From: Myxococcales bacterium
GTDB taxonomy: Bacteria > Myxococcota > Polyangia > Fen-1088
Assembly (NCBI GenBank): GCA_003155465.1
Contig: PMCR01000367.1
Location: forward strand, 1 to 34,613
Length of the DNA: 34,613 nucleotides
Direction: 5' to 3'
Within the stretch, counting starts at the first letter, position 1. Every line of letters begins with the position of its first letter. Under the pieces are notes generated by a model. The model was not told the origin of the DNA and did no database searches. It worked only from the letters and a program-made list of their open reading frames with translations. Shown here piece by piece: positions 1 through 8,039 of this stretch. Made by a program: the position numbers and the translations under genes.

Positions 1-609
1 GGCAAGGGGATCTCGGTGTTCTCGGTTCACGAAAGCGCGGGAGGTATGGATTGCCACGACGGTGCCACCTGCACCTACTACTTCAACATAACAAAACCCG
101 GCACCGACACTGGGCGCGGCGTCGCCGAGTATGTCTCGATGAACGACCTCACTGCCGCAACCTGTTCGAGTAATTCTGGCAATGTCAATTGCGGCACCGG
201 TGGCGCATCTACCGGCAATGCTGGCAGCAACTTCCTCATCTACTGGGATGCCGATGAGGCACGCGAGATCGAGAACGGTACGTCGATCACCAAGTCCGGT
301 GGCGGAACCCTGCTCGACGCCAGTGGCTGCACTTCGAACAACGGGACCAAGAGCACGCCGACCCTCAGCGCGGACCTCCTCGGTGACTGGCGCGAGGAAC
401 TGGTCCTGCGGGAAAACAGCAACACGGCCCTGCGTGTGTATACAACGACAGAGGTGACCAAGCGTCGCATCTACACGCTCATGCACGATCCGCAGTACCG
501 GGCGCAGGTTGCGTTTCAGAATGCCAGCTACAACCAGCCGCCCCACACGGGATTCCACATCGGCGCCGGGATGGCGAATCCGCCGGTACCCGACATCTAT
601 GTGAAATAG
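1..609 (+). CDS. Rhamnogalacturonan lyase, PL11-like, C-terminal part (5' truncated by window edge)
   Basis: The reading frame is open from base 1 to the TAG at 607-609, so only about 200 C-terminal residues are visible. The stretches LLGDWREELVLR, RRIYTLMHDPQYR and NQPPHTGFHIG match the conserved C-terminal blades of family PL11 rhamnogalacturonan lyases. Those enzymes cleave the rhamnose-galacturonate backbone of pectin by beta-elimination and are secreted. YWDADEAREIENGTSITK also fits that family. Insertions rich in Asn, Thr and Cys (around residues 45-80) are not typical of the Bacillus enzymes YesW/YesX. The signal peptide and the N-terminal half lie outside the window. The next gene is convergent. 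The family call is from recalled motifs; activity cannot be judged from the fragment. Confidence 0.85.
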   Translation, partial: GKGISVFSVHESAGGMDCHDGATCTYYFNITKPGTDTGRGVAEYVSMNDLTAATCSSNSGNVNCGTGGASTGNAGSNFLIYWDADEAREIENGTSITKSGGGTLLDASGCTSNNGTKSTPTLSADLLGDWREELVLRENSNTALRVYTTTEVTKRRIYTLMHDPQYRAQVAFQNASYNQPPHTGFHIGAGMANPPVPDIYVK

Positions 610-622
610 ACTCATGGCCCCC

Positions 623-652
623 GGCACCGGCAGTCGAACTTCCGCCGGTGCC
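623..652. terminator. Candidate bidirectional terminator hairpin
   Basis: A perfect 9-bp stem (GGCACCGGC at 623-631 pairing with GCCGGTGCC at 644-652) with a 12-nt loop sits in the 71-bp gap between two convergent stop codons. There is no T-tract on either side. Intrinsic termination is therefore only a proposal based on position and stem strength. Confidence 0.4.
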
Positions 653-680
653 AGGGTGCGTGACCGATCGAGAGTTGCGC

Positions 681-2279
681 TTACGGTTGGGTCGGGATGT
701 AGACCCACTCGGGGCGGCAAGGACCGCCCGTGATTGGGAAGAACACGTCGCGCTGGTCGAACCAGGTGATGCCCGCGGGCCGATAGTAGCCATGCAGATC
801 GTCCTGAAAGAACCACCTGTCGCGGTGGTCTAGCACAATCGTAGAAAAGCGATGGCTCTCGAATGCCTCGTGAAATGCGCGCTGGAGCGTACGCTTGGCA
901 TCAAACGGGTCGGCTTCCAGAAGGAGCATGTCGGATATCGCCTGGAAGGCCGCATGCGAGGGCTTGCCAGCCAGCCGCGCAAGATTCGGGTGCTGCGGGA
1001 CGAAAACCTCGCCTGGGGCTTCCCGCAGGCGTTCGATGAACGCTATTCCGGCCTCGCGATCGCGGGCCCCCGGCAGCATGGCCTGCGGGTCGTACATCAG
1101 CGCGGCGAGTTGCACTGTCGTGACGATTCCCCCGACGATCCTGGCCCGTTCCAGCCACGAGGGACCAAGATCCTTGGCGCGCGCCAACCCTGCTGCAAGG
1201 ACAAGTCCGAAAGCGATGCTGACAGCGACGTGGGCGGGGATCAGATCGTTCAGATAGCTACCGCCGTGAATTCGGATCAAATAGGCCGCAATCACCTGGC
1301 ACGAGCAGAAGAGCGAGTAGAATAGCCACGGGCCGCGGCGGGTGCCACCCTTGGGGCTGGCGAGCAGAACGATGAAGGCGAGCGTGGGAACCGGAAGCTG
1401 GGCGAGGGTTTCGACGCGCCAGAAGTCGAGAACGAGCGACTCCCTGCCGGTGGTCGTGTGCCCGAAAGGCACCATAAGGGCGTAGTACCAGTACCAGCCC
1501 CCGGTCCATAGGTTCAGGCAGAGTACGCTGCCGCCGGTGAGCAATGCCGCGGGCAGAGTGAACCAAAGCGAACGCCGAAATCCGCGCAGGGCCCAGGCCC
1601 CGAGCGCCAGAGCTGCAAGCGAAGGAAGCGCGGTCTGCTTGGCCAGAAACGCCAAGCAGAAGAGAGTTGCGCCAGCGAGAAGGCCACGCCTTCGTTCGGC
1701 AAAACGCACACACCAGGCGGAGCCGAGAAGCAGCGCCATGAACAGAGCATCGGTGCGCGCGAGATCGAACCACTGCCCGTTGAGTACGAAGGTGGCGGCG
1801 AAGACGCCCAGTGTGAGCACGGCGGAAATGCGACTCTTCGACTCTCGGAAGACCAGGTGGTAGAGCGTCGCGAAAAGCGCGAGGGTGCAACAAAACGAAA
1901 CCAGCCGAAGCGTGGAGCAGCCGTTGCCCAGTGCCTTGGCCGCGAGCGCCGATACGTAGTAGTAGAGCGGGTTGTAGAGATACGGGACGAATTCGACCGA
2001 GGGACTCGTGTAGATGGGCTTCCCGTCCACGACCCGCTGGACGTGCTCGACGATGCTTCCCTCCATCCACTCGAGATCGAAGGGGTAGCCCATGCGCCGG
2101 AGCGCCACATAGAGGAAGCATCCTAGGCTGGTCCCGGCCAGCCCCACTGCCAGCGAGAGCGGCAGCCACGAGCGCCACCTTGGGAAGGCCGCCAGGCTGT
2201 TTTCTGCCAGCCGCACTGCCCGCGACAGCGCCAGCCGCGGGTACCAGTTGTTTGTGGCCTTGCGTCGAGGCGATGCCAT
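681..2279 (-). CDS. GT-C type integral-membrane glycosyltransferase, GT39-like
   Basis: The product is a 532-aa polytopic membrane protein with about ten hydrophobic segments starting near residue 38. Around residues 66-118 the first extracytoplasmic loop carries DLEWMEGSIVEHV followed by YLYNPLYYYVSALA. This is the arrangement seen in GT39/PMT-like GT-C transferases, which move a sugar from a polyprenyl phosphate to an acceptor on the outer face of the inner membrane. The acidic D-x-E pair would be the candidate catalytic or metal site. The ATG at 2279 is chosen; GGGGA lies about 7 nt upstream. It is transcribed in the same direction as the lipoprotein at 2510-3538 but 230 bp away, so it may have its own promoter. 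Donor and acceptor are unknown. Confidence 0.72.
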   Translation of the reverse strand: MASPRRKATNNWYPRLALSRAVRLAENSLAAFPRWRSWLPLSLAVGLAGTSLGCFLYVALRRMGYPFDLEWMEGSIVEHVQRVVDGKPIYTSPSVEFVPYLYNPLYYYVSALAAKALGNGCSTLRLVSFCCTLALFATLYHLVFRESKSRISAVLTLGVFAATFVLNGQWFDLARTDALFMALLLGSAWCVRFAERRRGLLAGATLFCLAFLAKQTALPSLAALALGAWALRGFRRSLWFTLPAALLTGGSVLCLNLWTGGWYWYYALMVPFGHTTTGRESLVLDFWRVETLAQLPVPTLAFIVLLASPKGGTRRGPWLFYSLFCSCQVIAAYLIRIHGGSYLNDLIPAHVAVSIAFGLVLAAGLARAKDLGPSWLERARIVGGIVTTVQLAALMYDPQAMLPGARDREAGIAFIERLREAPGEVFVPQHPNLARLAGKPSHAAFQAISDMLLLEADPFDAKRTLQRAFHEAFESHRFSTIVLDHRDRWFFQDDLHGYYRPAGITWFDQRDVFFPITGGPCRPEWVYIPTQP

Positions 2280-2460
2280 GTTTCAGTCCCCGCTAGACGC
2301 CGCAGACTACCCCGACGCCCGACGGATGGCCAAAGGCAAGTTGTGCGGCCAGCCGGTCGGAACTTCCGCAGCGTCAGCCCGCTCGCCTGTCGCTCCAACC
2401 CTCATCGCGCTGGACGGCGGTCAAGACTGGCTCAACCGATCGGCCTCTCGCTGACTCACG

Positions 2461-2482
2461 GCCGCCTTGGGACCAAGACGGC
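2461..2482 (-). terminator. Candidate terminator downstream of the lipoprotein gene at 2510-3538
   Basis: GCCG-C-CTTG, loop GGAC, CAAG-A-CGGC: an 8-bp stem with one C/A mismatch and a 4-nt loop, beginning about 28 bp after the stop of the upstream minus-strand gene. No clear T-run follows. The rest of 2280-2509 shows no convincing gene and probably holds the promoter of the GT-C gene that starts at 2279. Confidence 0.3.
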
Positions 2483-2509
2483 AGCGCCCGCAGAGAACGT
2501 TCGCCGCGT

Positions 2510-3538
2510 TCAGATGCAATGCTCAAGCGTCAGCGCCACGGTCTTGCCGCTGAACGTGGTCAGAGTGGCCTCGCCACATGTGCTGCTGAAAGTGAGGGTC
2601 TCTGTCATGCCTGCTCGCCGGCCGTTCTGCATGGTCGTGGCCACACTTCCCGCGGTTGGAAAACAACAGAGGGCGTCGCCGTAGGTGACGCCGTTGAATA
2701 CGGCGCTGGCGGTGCGCTGAACAATGTTGTGCTCGACCGTCACGGTGCCATTGACCACCCGGCCGGCACTGGTGGCAGCCAGTGCGAAAGTCCCGGTGAG
2801 CGTGTGATCCCACAATGTGGCGGTCCTGCCCGCGGCGGTGGTCACCGCCCCAGTGAGATGGCTGCCGTTGATCACCAGGGTTCCGTCGGCATCGCAGCCA
2901 CTCGCGCTGCAGGTCACGACAACGCCGTCGTTGTTGGGTGCAGGCGAAACTGCAGGATCGTAGCCGCTCTCGGCCCCGTTCGTGTCATGCGTGATGGAAT
3001 ATGAATTGCCGTCAGGGCCGGTCAGCGTGCGCGTGTTGCCGCTGGGCCCGGTGGTTCGCGCGAGCGAGCAGCCTGCCGCCTGGTGGCCGATGAACGGGTG
3101 CTGGACGTCACAACTTGGGCCATAGACCAAGGTGAAGGTCCCGTCCCAGACCGACGAGGCGGTCCTGCCATTCCTCCAGGTCACGCTGCAGCTGACCGGC
3201 GTGTACGTGTACGGATCGCTGGCCGGACCGGCGAAGGCCGGGCTCAAGGTTCCGCCGGTACAGGTCCAGGTGGCCGCCCAAGCCACGCCGACCGGATTCA
3301 ATGCCTCAAGCGCGCGGTCAAATCCAGACTGCTTCGCCCGCAGGCGTGGACCGTTCCAACCCAAGGCCGAGCCGCCAGTATTGTTCAGGGCGCCGCTGAC
3401 CACGCTGGTCGCGACCTCCGAGCCCTGCCCGTCGGCCACCTCGCCCACGCCGCCCTGGCCCGAATTGTTGGCGCCACAGCCGCCTTGCGCGCAAAGCCCC
3501 AGAGTCAGTGCAGCCCAGAACCTGATTGTTCGTTGCAT
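2510..3538 (-). CDS. Secreted lipoprotein of unknown function (342 aa)
   Basis: The ATG at 3538 is preferred because AGGAG lies about 8 nt upstream and it opens a lipoprotein signal peptide: MQRTIRFWAALTL, then AQGGC with the lipidated Cys at about residue 21. A longer frame reaching 3856 passes through a 16-bp tandem repeat and is not credible as coding sequence. After lipidation the mature protein has a Gly/Asn/Ser-rich linker and then a Thr/Ser/Gly-rich, beta-looking body with many Cys (TWTCTGG, VSCSVTW, PSCDVQ, AGCSLA, VVTCSASGCD, ALCCFP, SSTCGE). This suggests a disulfide-rich surface or periplasmic fold. I do not recognise the family. The carboxyl end is LEHCI. The neighbours are GT-C membrane enzymes, with no visible operon link. 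Confidence 0.7.
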   Translation of the reverse strand: MQRTIRFWAALTLGLCAQGGCGANNSGQGGVGEVADGQGSEVATSVVSGALNNTGGSALGWNGPRLRAKQSGFDRALEALNPVGVAWAATWTCTGGTLSPAFAGPASDPYTYTPVSCSVTWRNGRTASSVWDGTFTLVYGPSCDVQHPFIGHQAAGCSLARTTGPSGNTRTLTGPDGNSYSITHDTNGAESGYDPAVSPAPNNDGVVVTCSASGCDADGTLVINGSHLTGAVTTAAGRTATLWDHTLTGTFALAATSAGRVVNGTVTVEHNIVQRTASAVFNGVTYGDALCCFPTAGSVATTMQNGRRAGMTETLTFSSTCGEATLTTFSGKTVALTLEHCI

Positions 3539-3588
3539 AGAAATTCTCCTTAGTTGCACATTGATGCGACCGGAACGGTGCAGATTCC

Positions 3589-3636
3589 GGTTGTGTCCGT
3601 GCCCGGTTGTGTCCGTGCCCGGTTGTGTCCGTGCCC
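3589..3636. repeat. Three perfect tandem copies of a 16-bp unit
   Basis: The unit GGTTGTGTCCGTGCCC occurs at 3589-3604, 3605-3620 and 3621-3636 without mismatches. It lies about 50 bp upstream of the start codon of the minus-strand lipoprotein (3538), within its 5' region. Because 16 is not a multiple of three, a change in copy number would shift any frame read through it. Function is unknown; slippage variation is an inference. Confidence 0.85.
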
Positions 3637-3639
3637 GTA

Positions 3640-3856
3640 TAGACACAGCGAGCGGGAGAAAGACAAAGCCGCCCCAACTGGGTATTGCAGGGAGCGCCGT
3701 CCGCTGCCTGGCCCGTGCGAGTGCCGAGATCCGCAGCGGAGGCTGGACCGCTGGCGGTGAAGCAGTCGCCGTTGACGCATTCAGCGCGCGAGCCGGCACG
3801 AACGCGTGGGACGGCATCTTGGTGAAGTCGACCGTATACTTCAGACGAAAGCTCAT
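3640..3856 (-). pseudogene. Possible frameshifted remnant of a small Cys-containing protein
   Basis: A good ribosome-binding site (AGGAGAG, about 5 nt before the ATG at 3856) leads into MSFRLKYTVDFTKMPSHAFV. After about 24 residues the protein-like frame appears to shift to one reading ECVNGDCFTASGPASAADLG and then PCNTQLGRLCLSPARCVYTG, again with GC-rich third positions. It then runs into the 16-bp tandem repeat with no stop of its own. I read this as a decayed gene. The alternative is that the whole stretch is only leader for the gene starting at 3538. No family is recognised. The 3539-4244 interval holds no other gene apart from the repeats listed. Confidence 0.3.
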
Positions 3857-4053
3857 GATGCTCTCCTGGTAAGCATGGGGCAGTTTTCACTCATTCACGG
3901 GTATTGGGCCAGTTCTTCCGCGCCACCGCGCGTCACGGAACTACCATCGAATCTTGGATGACCGCTGAGCGACACTTGTTCTCAAACTTCACGATCATGG
4001 GTGGGACTACAGCTCTTCGTCCTAAACCTGATAGCTTGTATTACGCGTCGCCT

Positions 4054-4216
4054 CTAGAGCACCGAACGGTTTGACGGACCGAGTGAAATTGCGGAGTTGC
4101 GAGCAGCCCAAGGCGCGAGGAGGGAGAATACTCGACGTATTTGACCGACGAGCAACGAAGGGATGCGACGCAAATCCGCGATTTCACGACGGGAGGCAAA
4201 CCGTTCGGTGCTCTAG
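4054..4216. repeat. 163-bp element with perfect 19-bp terminal inverted repeats
   Basis: CTAGAGCACCGAACGGTTT at 4054-4072 is the exact reverse complement of 4198-4216. The pairing continues imperfectly inward: GTGAAATTGCGGAGTTGC on the left corresponds to GTGAAATCGCGGATTTGC on the reverse complement of the right. Arms of about 45-50 bp could thus form a long cruciform. It ends about 28 bp before the start codon at 4245. A related half-element occurs near 19896-19955. It could be a MITE-like or REP/BIME-like intergenic repeat; no target-site duplication or transposase was seen. Confidence 0.85.
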
Positions 4217-4244
4217 GATTCACCCACGCAGCGACCGAGTTGGT

Positions 4245-6101
4245 ATGACAAACCTACTTGTACACGTCCTCACCATGTTGCTCCTGGCTGGCCTCCTCTG
4301 GCTGCCCGGCTTTGCTATCGAGCGGACGGCCTTTCGCAACATGCAGGGCTTCCCTTTCAGGGGCCTGACCCGCTTGTCCCTCGGAACCGCATTCTGGATG
4401 AGCGCGATCTTCCTTCTATGTGCGTTCCAAAGCCTCACACTGCCAGCCGTCGGAGTCCTGATTGCTGTCTCAGCGGCGGGTACAGTTTTCTTTGCCCGTC
4501 CACGCGTTCCTCGATCCTTGGGCCGTTGGCGATCCGCCCGGGTTGTCTGGGCGGCTGGCTGCGCCTTGCCAATCGTCCTGGCACTTGCCGTGGCGGCCAT
4601 CTGCAGCATGGACCCTGTAGTTGAGTGGGATGCCGGTGTCTATCACCTGGCCATTCCGAAGCTGTATATCGCTCATGGGGGATTTCTCGGCATTCCGTTC
4701 AATGTCTACTCCAACTGGCCGCTCAATGGCGAAATGGTGTTCACACTGGCGATACTCTTGAAAGACTATGTTCTCGCCAACTCTGTGCAATGCATCTTTG
4801 CCGCCTTCTGTGCCTATGCGATCTTCGAGTATGTGCGCGCGGGCCGATCGGCTTGGTGTGGCTTCCTGGCTGTGCTGTTCATGCTGTTCAACCACACATT
4901 CATGTGGGAAGCGGACATCGCCTATGTCGAGATTATCCAAGCTTTCTTCACGACAGCGGCGTTCATCTTCATCATGCGGGCCGCTGATGAGCCTGATCGC
5001 CGACGCGTGTATCTGCTTCTTTCCGGTATCAATTGCGGGATCATGTCCGGGATGAAAGCAACGGGATTCCTCGGCGTCGCGCCCATGATCGTGTGCTATT
5101 TGGTCAGATTGACAGGTGGAAATCGGCTTCGCCGGGGATTTGTCGATCTTGGAACCTGCTTTTTCCCCCCCATCGTGGTCCTGGTATTGCCGTGGATACT
5201 CAAGGCCGCGTGGTTCACTGGAAATCCAGTCTATCCCTTTCTCTACGATGTATGGGGAGGTCCCGATTGGAGCCAGACTTGCTGGCGCCAGTTTGCAGAC
5301 TGGCAATCGTCCATGGGAATGGGACGCACAATCTTGGATTACATCAGACTGCCCTATCGCGTAATCTTGTCTGCCGGACAGGGCTATGCCCACTTTGACG
5401 GATCGATCAGCGCGATGTGGATTGCGCTCCTCCCAATCTCAATTGTGGCAGCATTCTGGAACCGCACCGTGCGTGCTTGCCTGGTCGTGTCGGGGGTTTA
5501 TTTCGTATGCTGGGCGGGTGCGAGCCAGCAAGTGCGGTTTCTTCTTCCCATCATTCCGGCGTTGGCTATCGGTGCCGCTCTTGCTCTGGGAGAACTGGCG
5601 GACCGGCTGTTGGCGCGAAGGCTCCACGCTGTGGGCGTGTTCGCGGCCGTCTATTGCGTGACGGCTGGAATCCTGGCCGGCGAGGTGAGTCGGAAGTTCG
5701 GAAAGGTCATGGAGATCGTGGGGATGTATCGTGCAAAGGATCGGGAAGCGGTGATGAAATCGGCTGTCCCAGGAGAATTCGCTTTCCTGAATCACGAACT
5801 ACCCCCGGATGCGAAAGTGCTCTTCCTGAATACGAATTACGGCTTTTACAGCGAGCGGGCCTATGTCGCCGACAGCTTTTTCGAGGCTTCGCAGATATCC
5901 GATTGGCTGAGGCCTTGCTCTTCGCCCGGGGAGATTGGAGCGCGGCTGAAGGAGAGACGGATTACCCACATTTTGCATTCGAGAAAGGGCTGGGGCATAG
6001 CGTATCCACCGGCGCTTTGGGGATTCCTAGAAGATTCCTCGATGGTGGAATTGCTGGGCCACGCCGAGAACGGCGATGTTTGGCTGTTTGCGCTGAAGTG
6101 A
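4245..6101 (+). CDS. Polytopic membrane protein, GT-C/PMT-like glycosyltransferase
   Basis: The product has 618 aa from the ATG at 4245. Upstream in-frame starts fall inside the 163-bp inverted-repeat element and are rejected, although no strong ribosome-binding site is visible. There are about ten to twelve hydrophobic segments. The loop after the third or fourth contains VVEWDAGVYHLAIPKLYIAH and then YSNWPLNGEMVF. The Asp in an acidic motif in an early external loop, followed by an aromatic Pro/Asn motif, is the GT-C pattern. A soluble C-terminal domain of about 120 aa includes KVLFLNTNYGFYSERAYV. By eye the codon use is less GC-rich than the neighbours, which may point to separate origin. 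Its stop is 2 bp from the stop of the convergent gene at 6104. Substrate unknown. Confidence 0.68.
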   Translation: MTNLLVHVLTMLLLAGLLWLPGFAIERTAFRNMQGFPFRGLTRLSLGTAFWMSAIFLLCAFQSLTLPAVGVLIAVSAAGTVFFARPRVPRSLGRWRSARVVWAAGCALPIVLALAVAAICSMDPVVEWDAGVYHLAIPKLYIAHGGFLGIPFNVYSNWPLNGEMVFTLAILLKDYVLANSVQCIFAAFCAYAIFEYVRAGRSAWCGFLAVLFMLFNHTFMWEADIAYVEIIQAFFTTAAFIFIMRAADEPDRRRVYLLLSGINCGIMSGMKATGFLGVAPMIVCYLVRLTGGNRLRRGFVDLGTCFFPPIVVLVLPWILKAAWFTGNPVYPFLYDVWGGPDWSQTCWRQFADWQSSMGMGRTILDYIRLPYRVILSAGQGYAHFDGSISAMWIALLPISIVAAFWNRTVRACLVVSGVYFVCWAGASQQVRFLLPIIPALAIGAALALGELADRLLARRLHAVGVFAAVYCVTAGILAGEVSRKFGKVMEIVGMYRAKDREAVMKSAVPGEFAFLNHELPPDAKVLFLNTNYGFYSERAYVADSFFEASQISDWLRPCSSPGEIGARLKERRITHILHSRKGWGIAYPPALWGFLEDSSMVELLGHAENGDVWLFALK

Positions 6102-6103
6102 GG

Positions 6104-7843
6104 CTACCGCCCTGGGAGCCGGAGGGGGCCACAGGCGAGCGCCACCGCCTGGCGGAGAGGGCCGACTTTCCCCGGGTGGGCGTCGAGATAGTACTTCGCG
6201 AGCGATTCGAGGGTGGATAGAGCATCGTCGCAGCGCATGGTGCCTATGCCAACGGCGGCCTCGCGCAGGACGTCGTCAATGATTCGAAAACGAACTCGCC
6301 CGTCCATGGCGAGCTTGCCCATCAGCGCATCGTCGTAGGTGAGCATCTCGACCAGCAGAATATTGCCCACGATGAGTTGATTGAAGTCGGGCGAGCGCTG
6401 CTGCAGCGGTGGCTCGTCATGATGGAAGATGAGTCCCACCCCGTGCTCGCGCAGTTCATCACGCGACACGAGCTTTTCGTGGCCGACCTTCCTGCCGCGG
6501 GTCGGAAGCGGGCGTTCGGCTATCCAGTATTGGGTCAATCCGTTCGGCTCGACCAGGTACGGAAGGTCGCTATAGTACGCGAAGATGCACATGCCACCGC
6601 CGAACGCGGCCCTGATGGGTAGGCCCTCGAAGACCGCATGCGCGGCTTGGGCCTGGGCACGGCGCTCGGCGATGATGGCCTCCGGGTAGCCCAGTCTCTC
6701 GTCGGTGATTCCATGCACGAATTCAGGTCGATCCGGGGGGAACAGTGGATAGGGAAGGAAACTGCCAACGGTCAGCGACAGCGCGAGTGCGACGCCAGCT
6801 TTCGGAGCGAGAACCGACACAGCAGCATCGAGAAAGACGAACAGGAAAGGCAACGCCGGCACGAGTCGCCGCGCAAACATGTAGTCGCCACCGGAATGCG
6901 CCACATAGGCGGTAAAGACAGCGAAGGCCGCCAGCGCCAGCAGCGCATCCCGCCGGGCGCGCAACGCCTGAAACCGCCCTGTCCACCATGCGACCAGGGG
7001 CAAGGCCACGAGCGACAGGGACATGGCCCAATGCTTTGCTCCGTAGAGCGCCACGTAGGTCAAGCCCTGCGTGTAGTAGGCGTCCATGGCTGACTTCGCG
7101 TAGAAGGCGGTGGGGAGGAGACGCCCGTAGTAGAGCAGCTTGAACGCCAGCAGAGCCGCGCCGAGGAGGAGAACGGGAGTTGCGACCGCCGCGCTCCGGC
7201 TGAGAGGATGTCGGCCTCCGGTCCGGGAAGCGCGGGAACGCAGCAGCAGAGGTGCGACCACTCCCACCGCGGCGAACAGAACGCCGTCCGGCCGGGTGAG
7301 ACAGGCGAGTGCCAGGAGAACCCCGCCCCATGCTGCGCTCCGAAGACGATGGGACGGGGTGGAGAGGCAAGCCATTGCACCGAGCGCCAGCGCGGCAAAC
7401 ACCGTGGTCTCGAGTCCTCCGGTGCCCCAGGCGTGTAGATCGTCCTGGGCCAGCCAAAGGCATGCCCCCATCGGCAGCCAGACCCCGGTCGCCGGTCGCT
7501 CCCGATACGACCACCAAGCCAGCGTCGCGCCGACGACGACGTAGGCGATGGCTCCCAGAGCCATCGAGGCAAAGCGCGGTTCCAGTCCCGCCGCCATAGC
7601 TCCCGCCACGAGGAGTGTGAACAGGGGATTGGTGATGCCCTCGACCCGTTCGCCCGGATTGAACACCAGACCTTGCCCCTCGACGAGGTGCTTGGCGTAT
7701 CGGTAGGTGACGAAGGCATCATCGCAGGTCCATGCCAGGCGGATAACCCGCCATACGGCGTAGCCTCCCAGCAAACCCAGGACCACGAGCCCGACGGCGG
7801 GCCGGGGGCCGACGCCCTGCCGATTATGATCGAGTCCTGCCAT
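6104..7843 (-). CDS. GT-C membrane glycosyltransferase resembling arabinofuranosyltransferase AftB (GT89-like)
   Basis: The product has 579 aa from the ATG at 7843; a GTG at 7936 is an alternative, and neither has a clear ribosome-binding site. After the first membrane segment the protein reads TCDDAFVTYRYAKHL and then LVFNPGERVEGITNPL (about residues 39-74). The DDAF/Y..RYA.N/HL plus NPGERVEGxTN signature is typical of the AftB/GT89-like branch of GT-C enzymes. AftB transfers arabinofuranose from decaprenyl phosphate to cell-wall arabinan in mycobacteria. The Asp pair at 41-42 would be the donor-site acid. About nine further hydrophobic segments follow, then a roughly 150-aa soluble C-terminal region. 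It is divergent from 8040. The sugar is not predictable: many bacteria without arabinan carry such homologues. Confidence 0.72.
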   Translation of the reverse strand: MAGLDHNRQGVGPRPAVGLVVLGLLGGYAVWRVIRLAWTCDDAFVTYRYAKHLVEGQGLVFNPGERVEGITNPLFTLLVAGAMAAGLEPRFASMALGAIAYVVVGATLAWWSYRERPATGVWLPMGACLWLAQDDLHAWGTGGLETTVFAALALGAMACLSTPSHRLRSAAWGGVLLALACLTRPDGVLFAAVGVVAPLLLRSRASRTGGRHPLSRSAAVATPVLLLGAALLAFKLLYYGRLLPTAFYAKSAMDAYYTQGLTYVALYGAKHWAMSLSLVALPLVAWWTGRFQALRARRDALLALAAFAVFTAYVAHSGGDYMFARRLVPALPFLFVFLDAAVSVLAPKAGVALALSLTVGSFLPYPLFPPDRPEFVHGITDERLGYPEAIIAERRAQAQAAHAVFEGLPIRAAFGGGMCIFAYYSDLPYLVEPNGLTQYWIAERPLPTRGRKVGHEKLVSRDELREHGVGLIFHHDEPPLQQRSPDFNQLIVGNILLVEMLTYDDALMGKLAMDGRVRFRIIDDVLREAAVGIGTMRCDDALSTLESLAKYYLDAHPGKVGPLRQAVALACGPLRLPGR

Positions 7844-8039
7844 CGTCCGCGATCTGACCGCCGGCCGAGCGTCCTTGCAGGCGTGTCCCGAGCATGCGGC
7901 GCAGTTTACCCCATCTGCACCCCGCCGAGGCGTCACTCAGTTCAGCCAGCCCACCGAAGACGGCGAGGGAATCGAACCGGCTTCTGGGTACCGCGATCGG
8001 TTGACTCATGACGTGCCCCGCGGGTAGGGTTCGGGCATA
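7844..8039. other. Intergenic region between divergent GT-C genes
   Basis: These 196 bp separate the ATG at 7843 (minus) and the GTG at 8040 (plus), so they must contain both promoters unless the longer minus-strand start at 7936 is used. A 61-codon minus-strand frame (7824-8009) has no ribosome-binding site or recognisable product. No clear operator or hairpin was seen. Confidence 0.4.

Noticed and set aside
4071..4244. N-terminal extension of the GT-C gene to 4071
   Set aside because: The extension lies entirely in the inverted-repeat element; both strands of the element give similar peptides, as expected for a palindrome.
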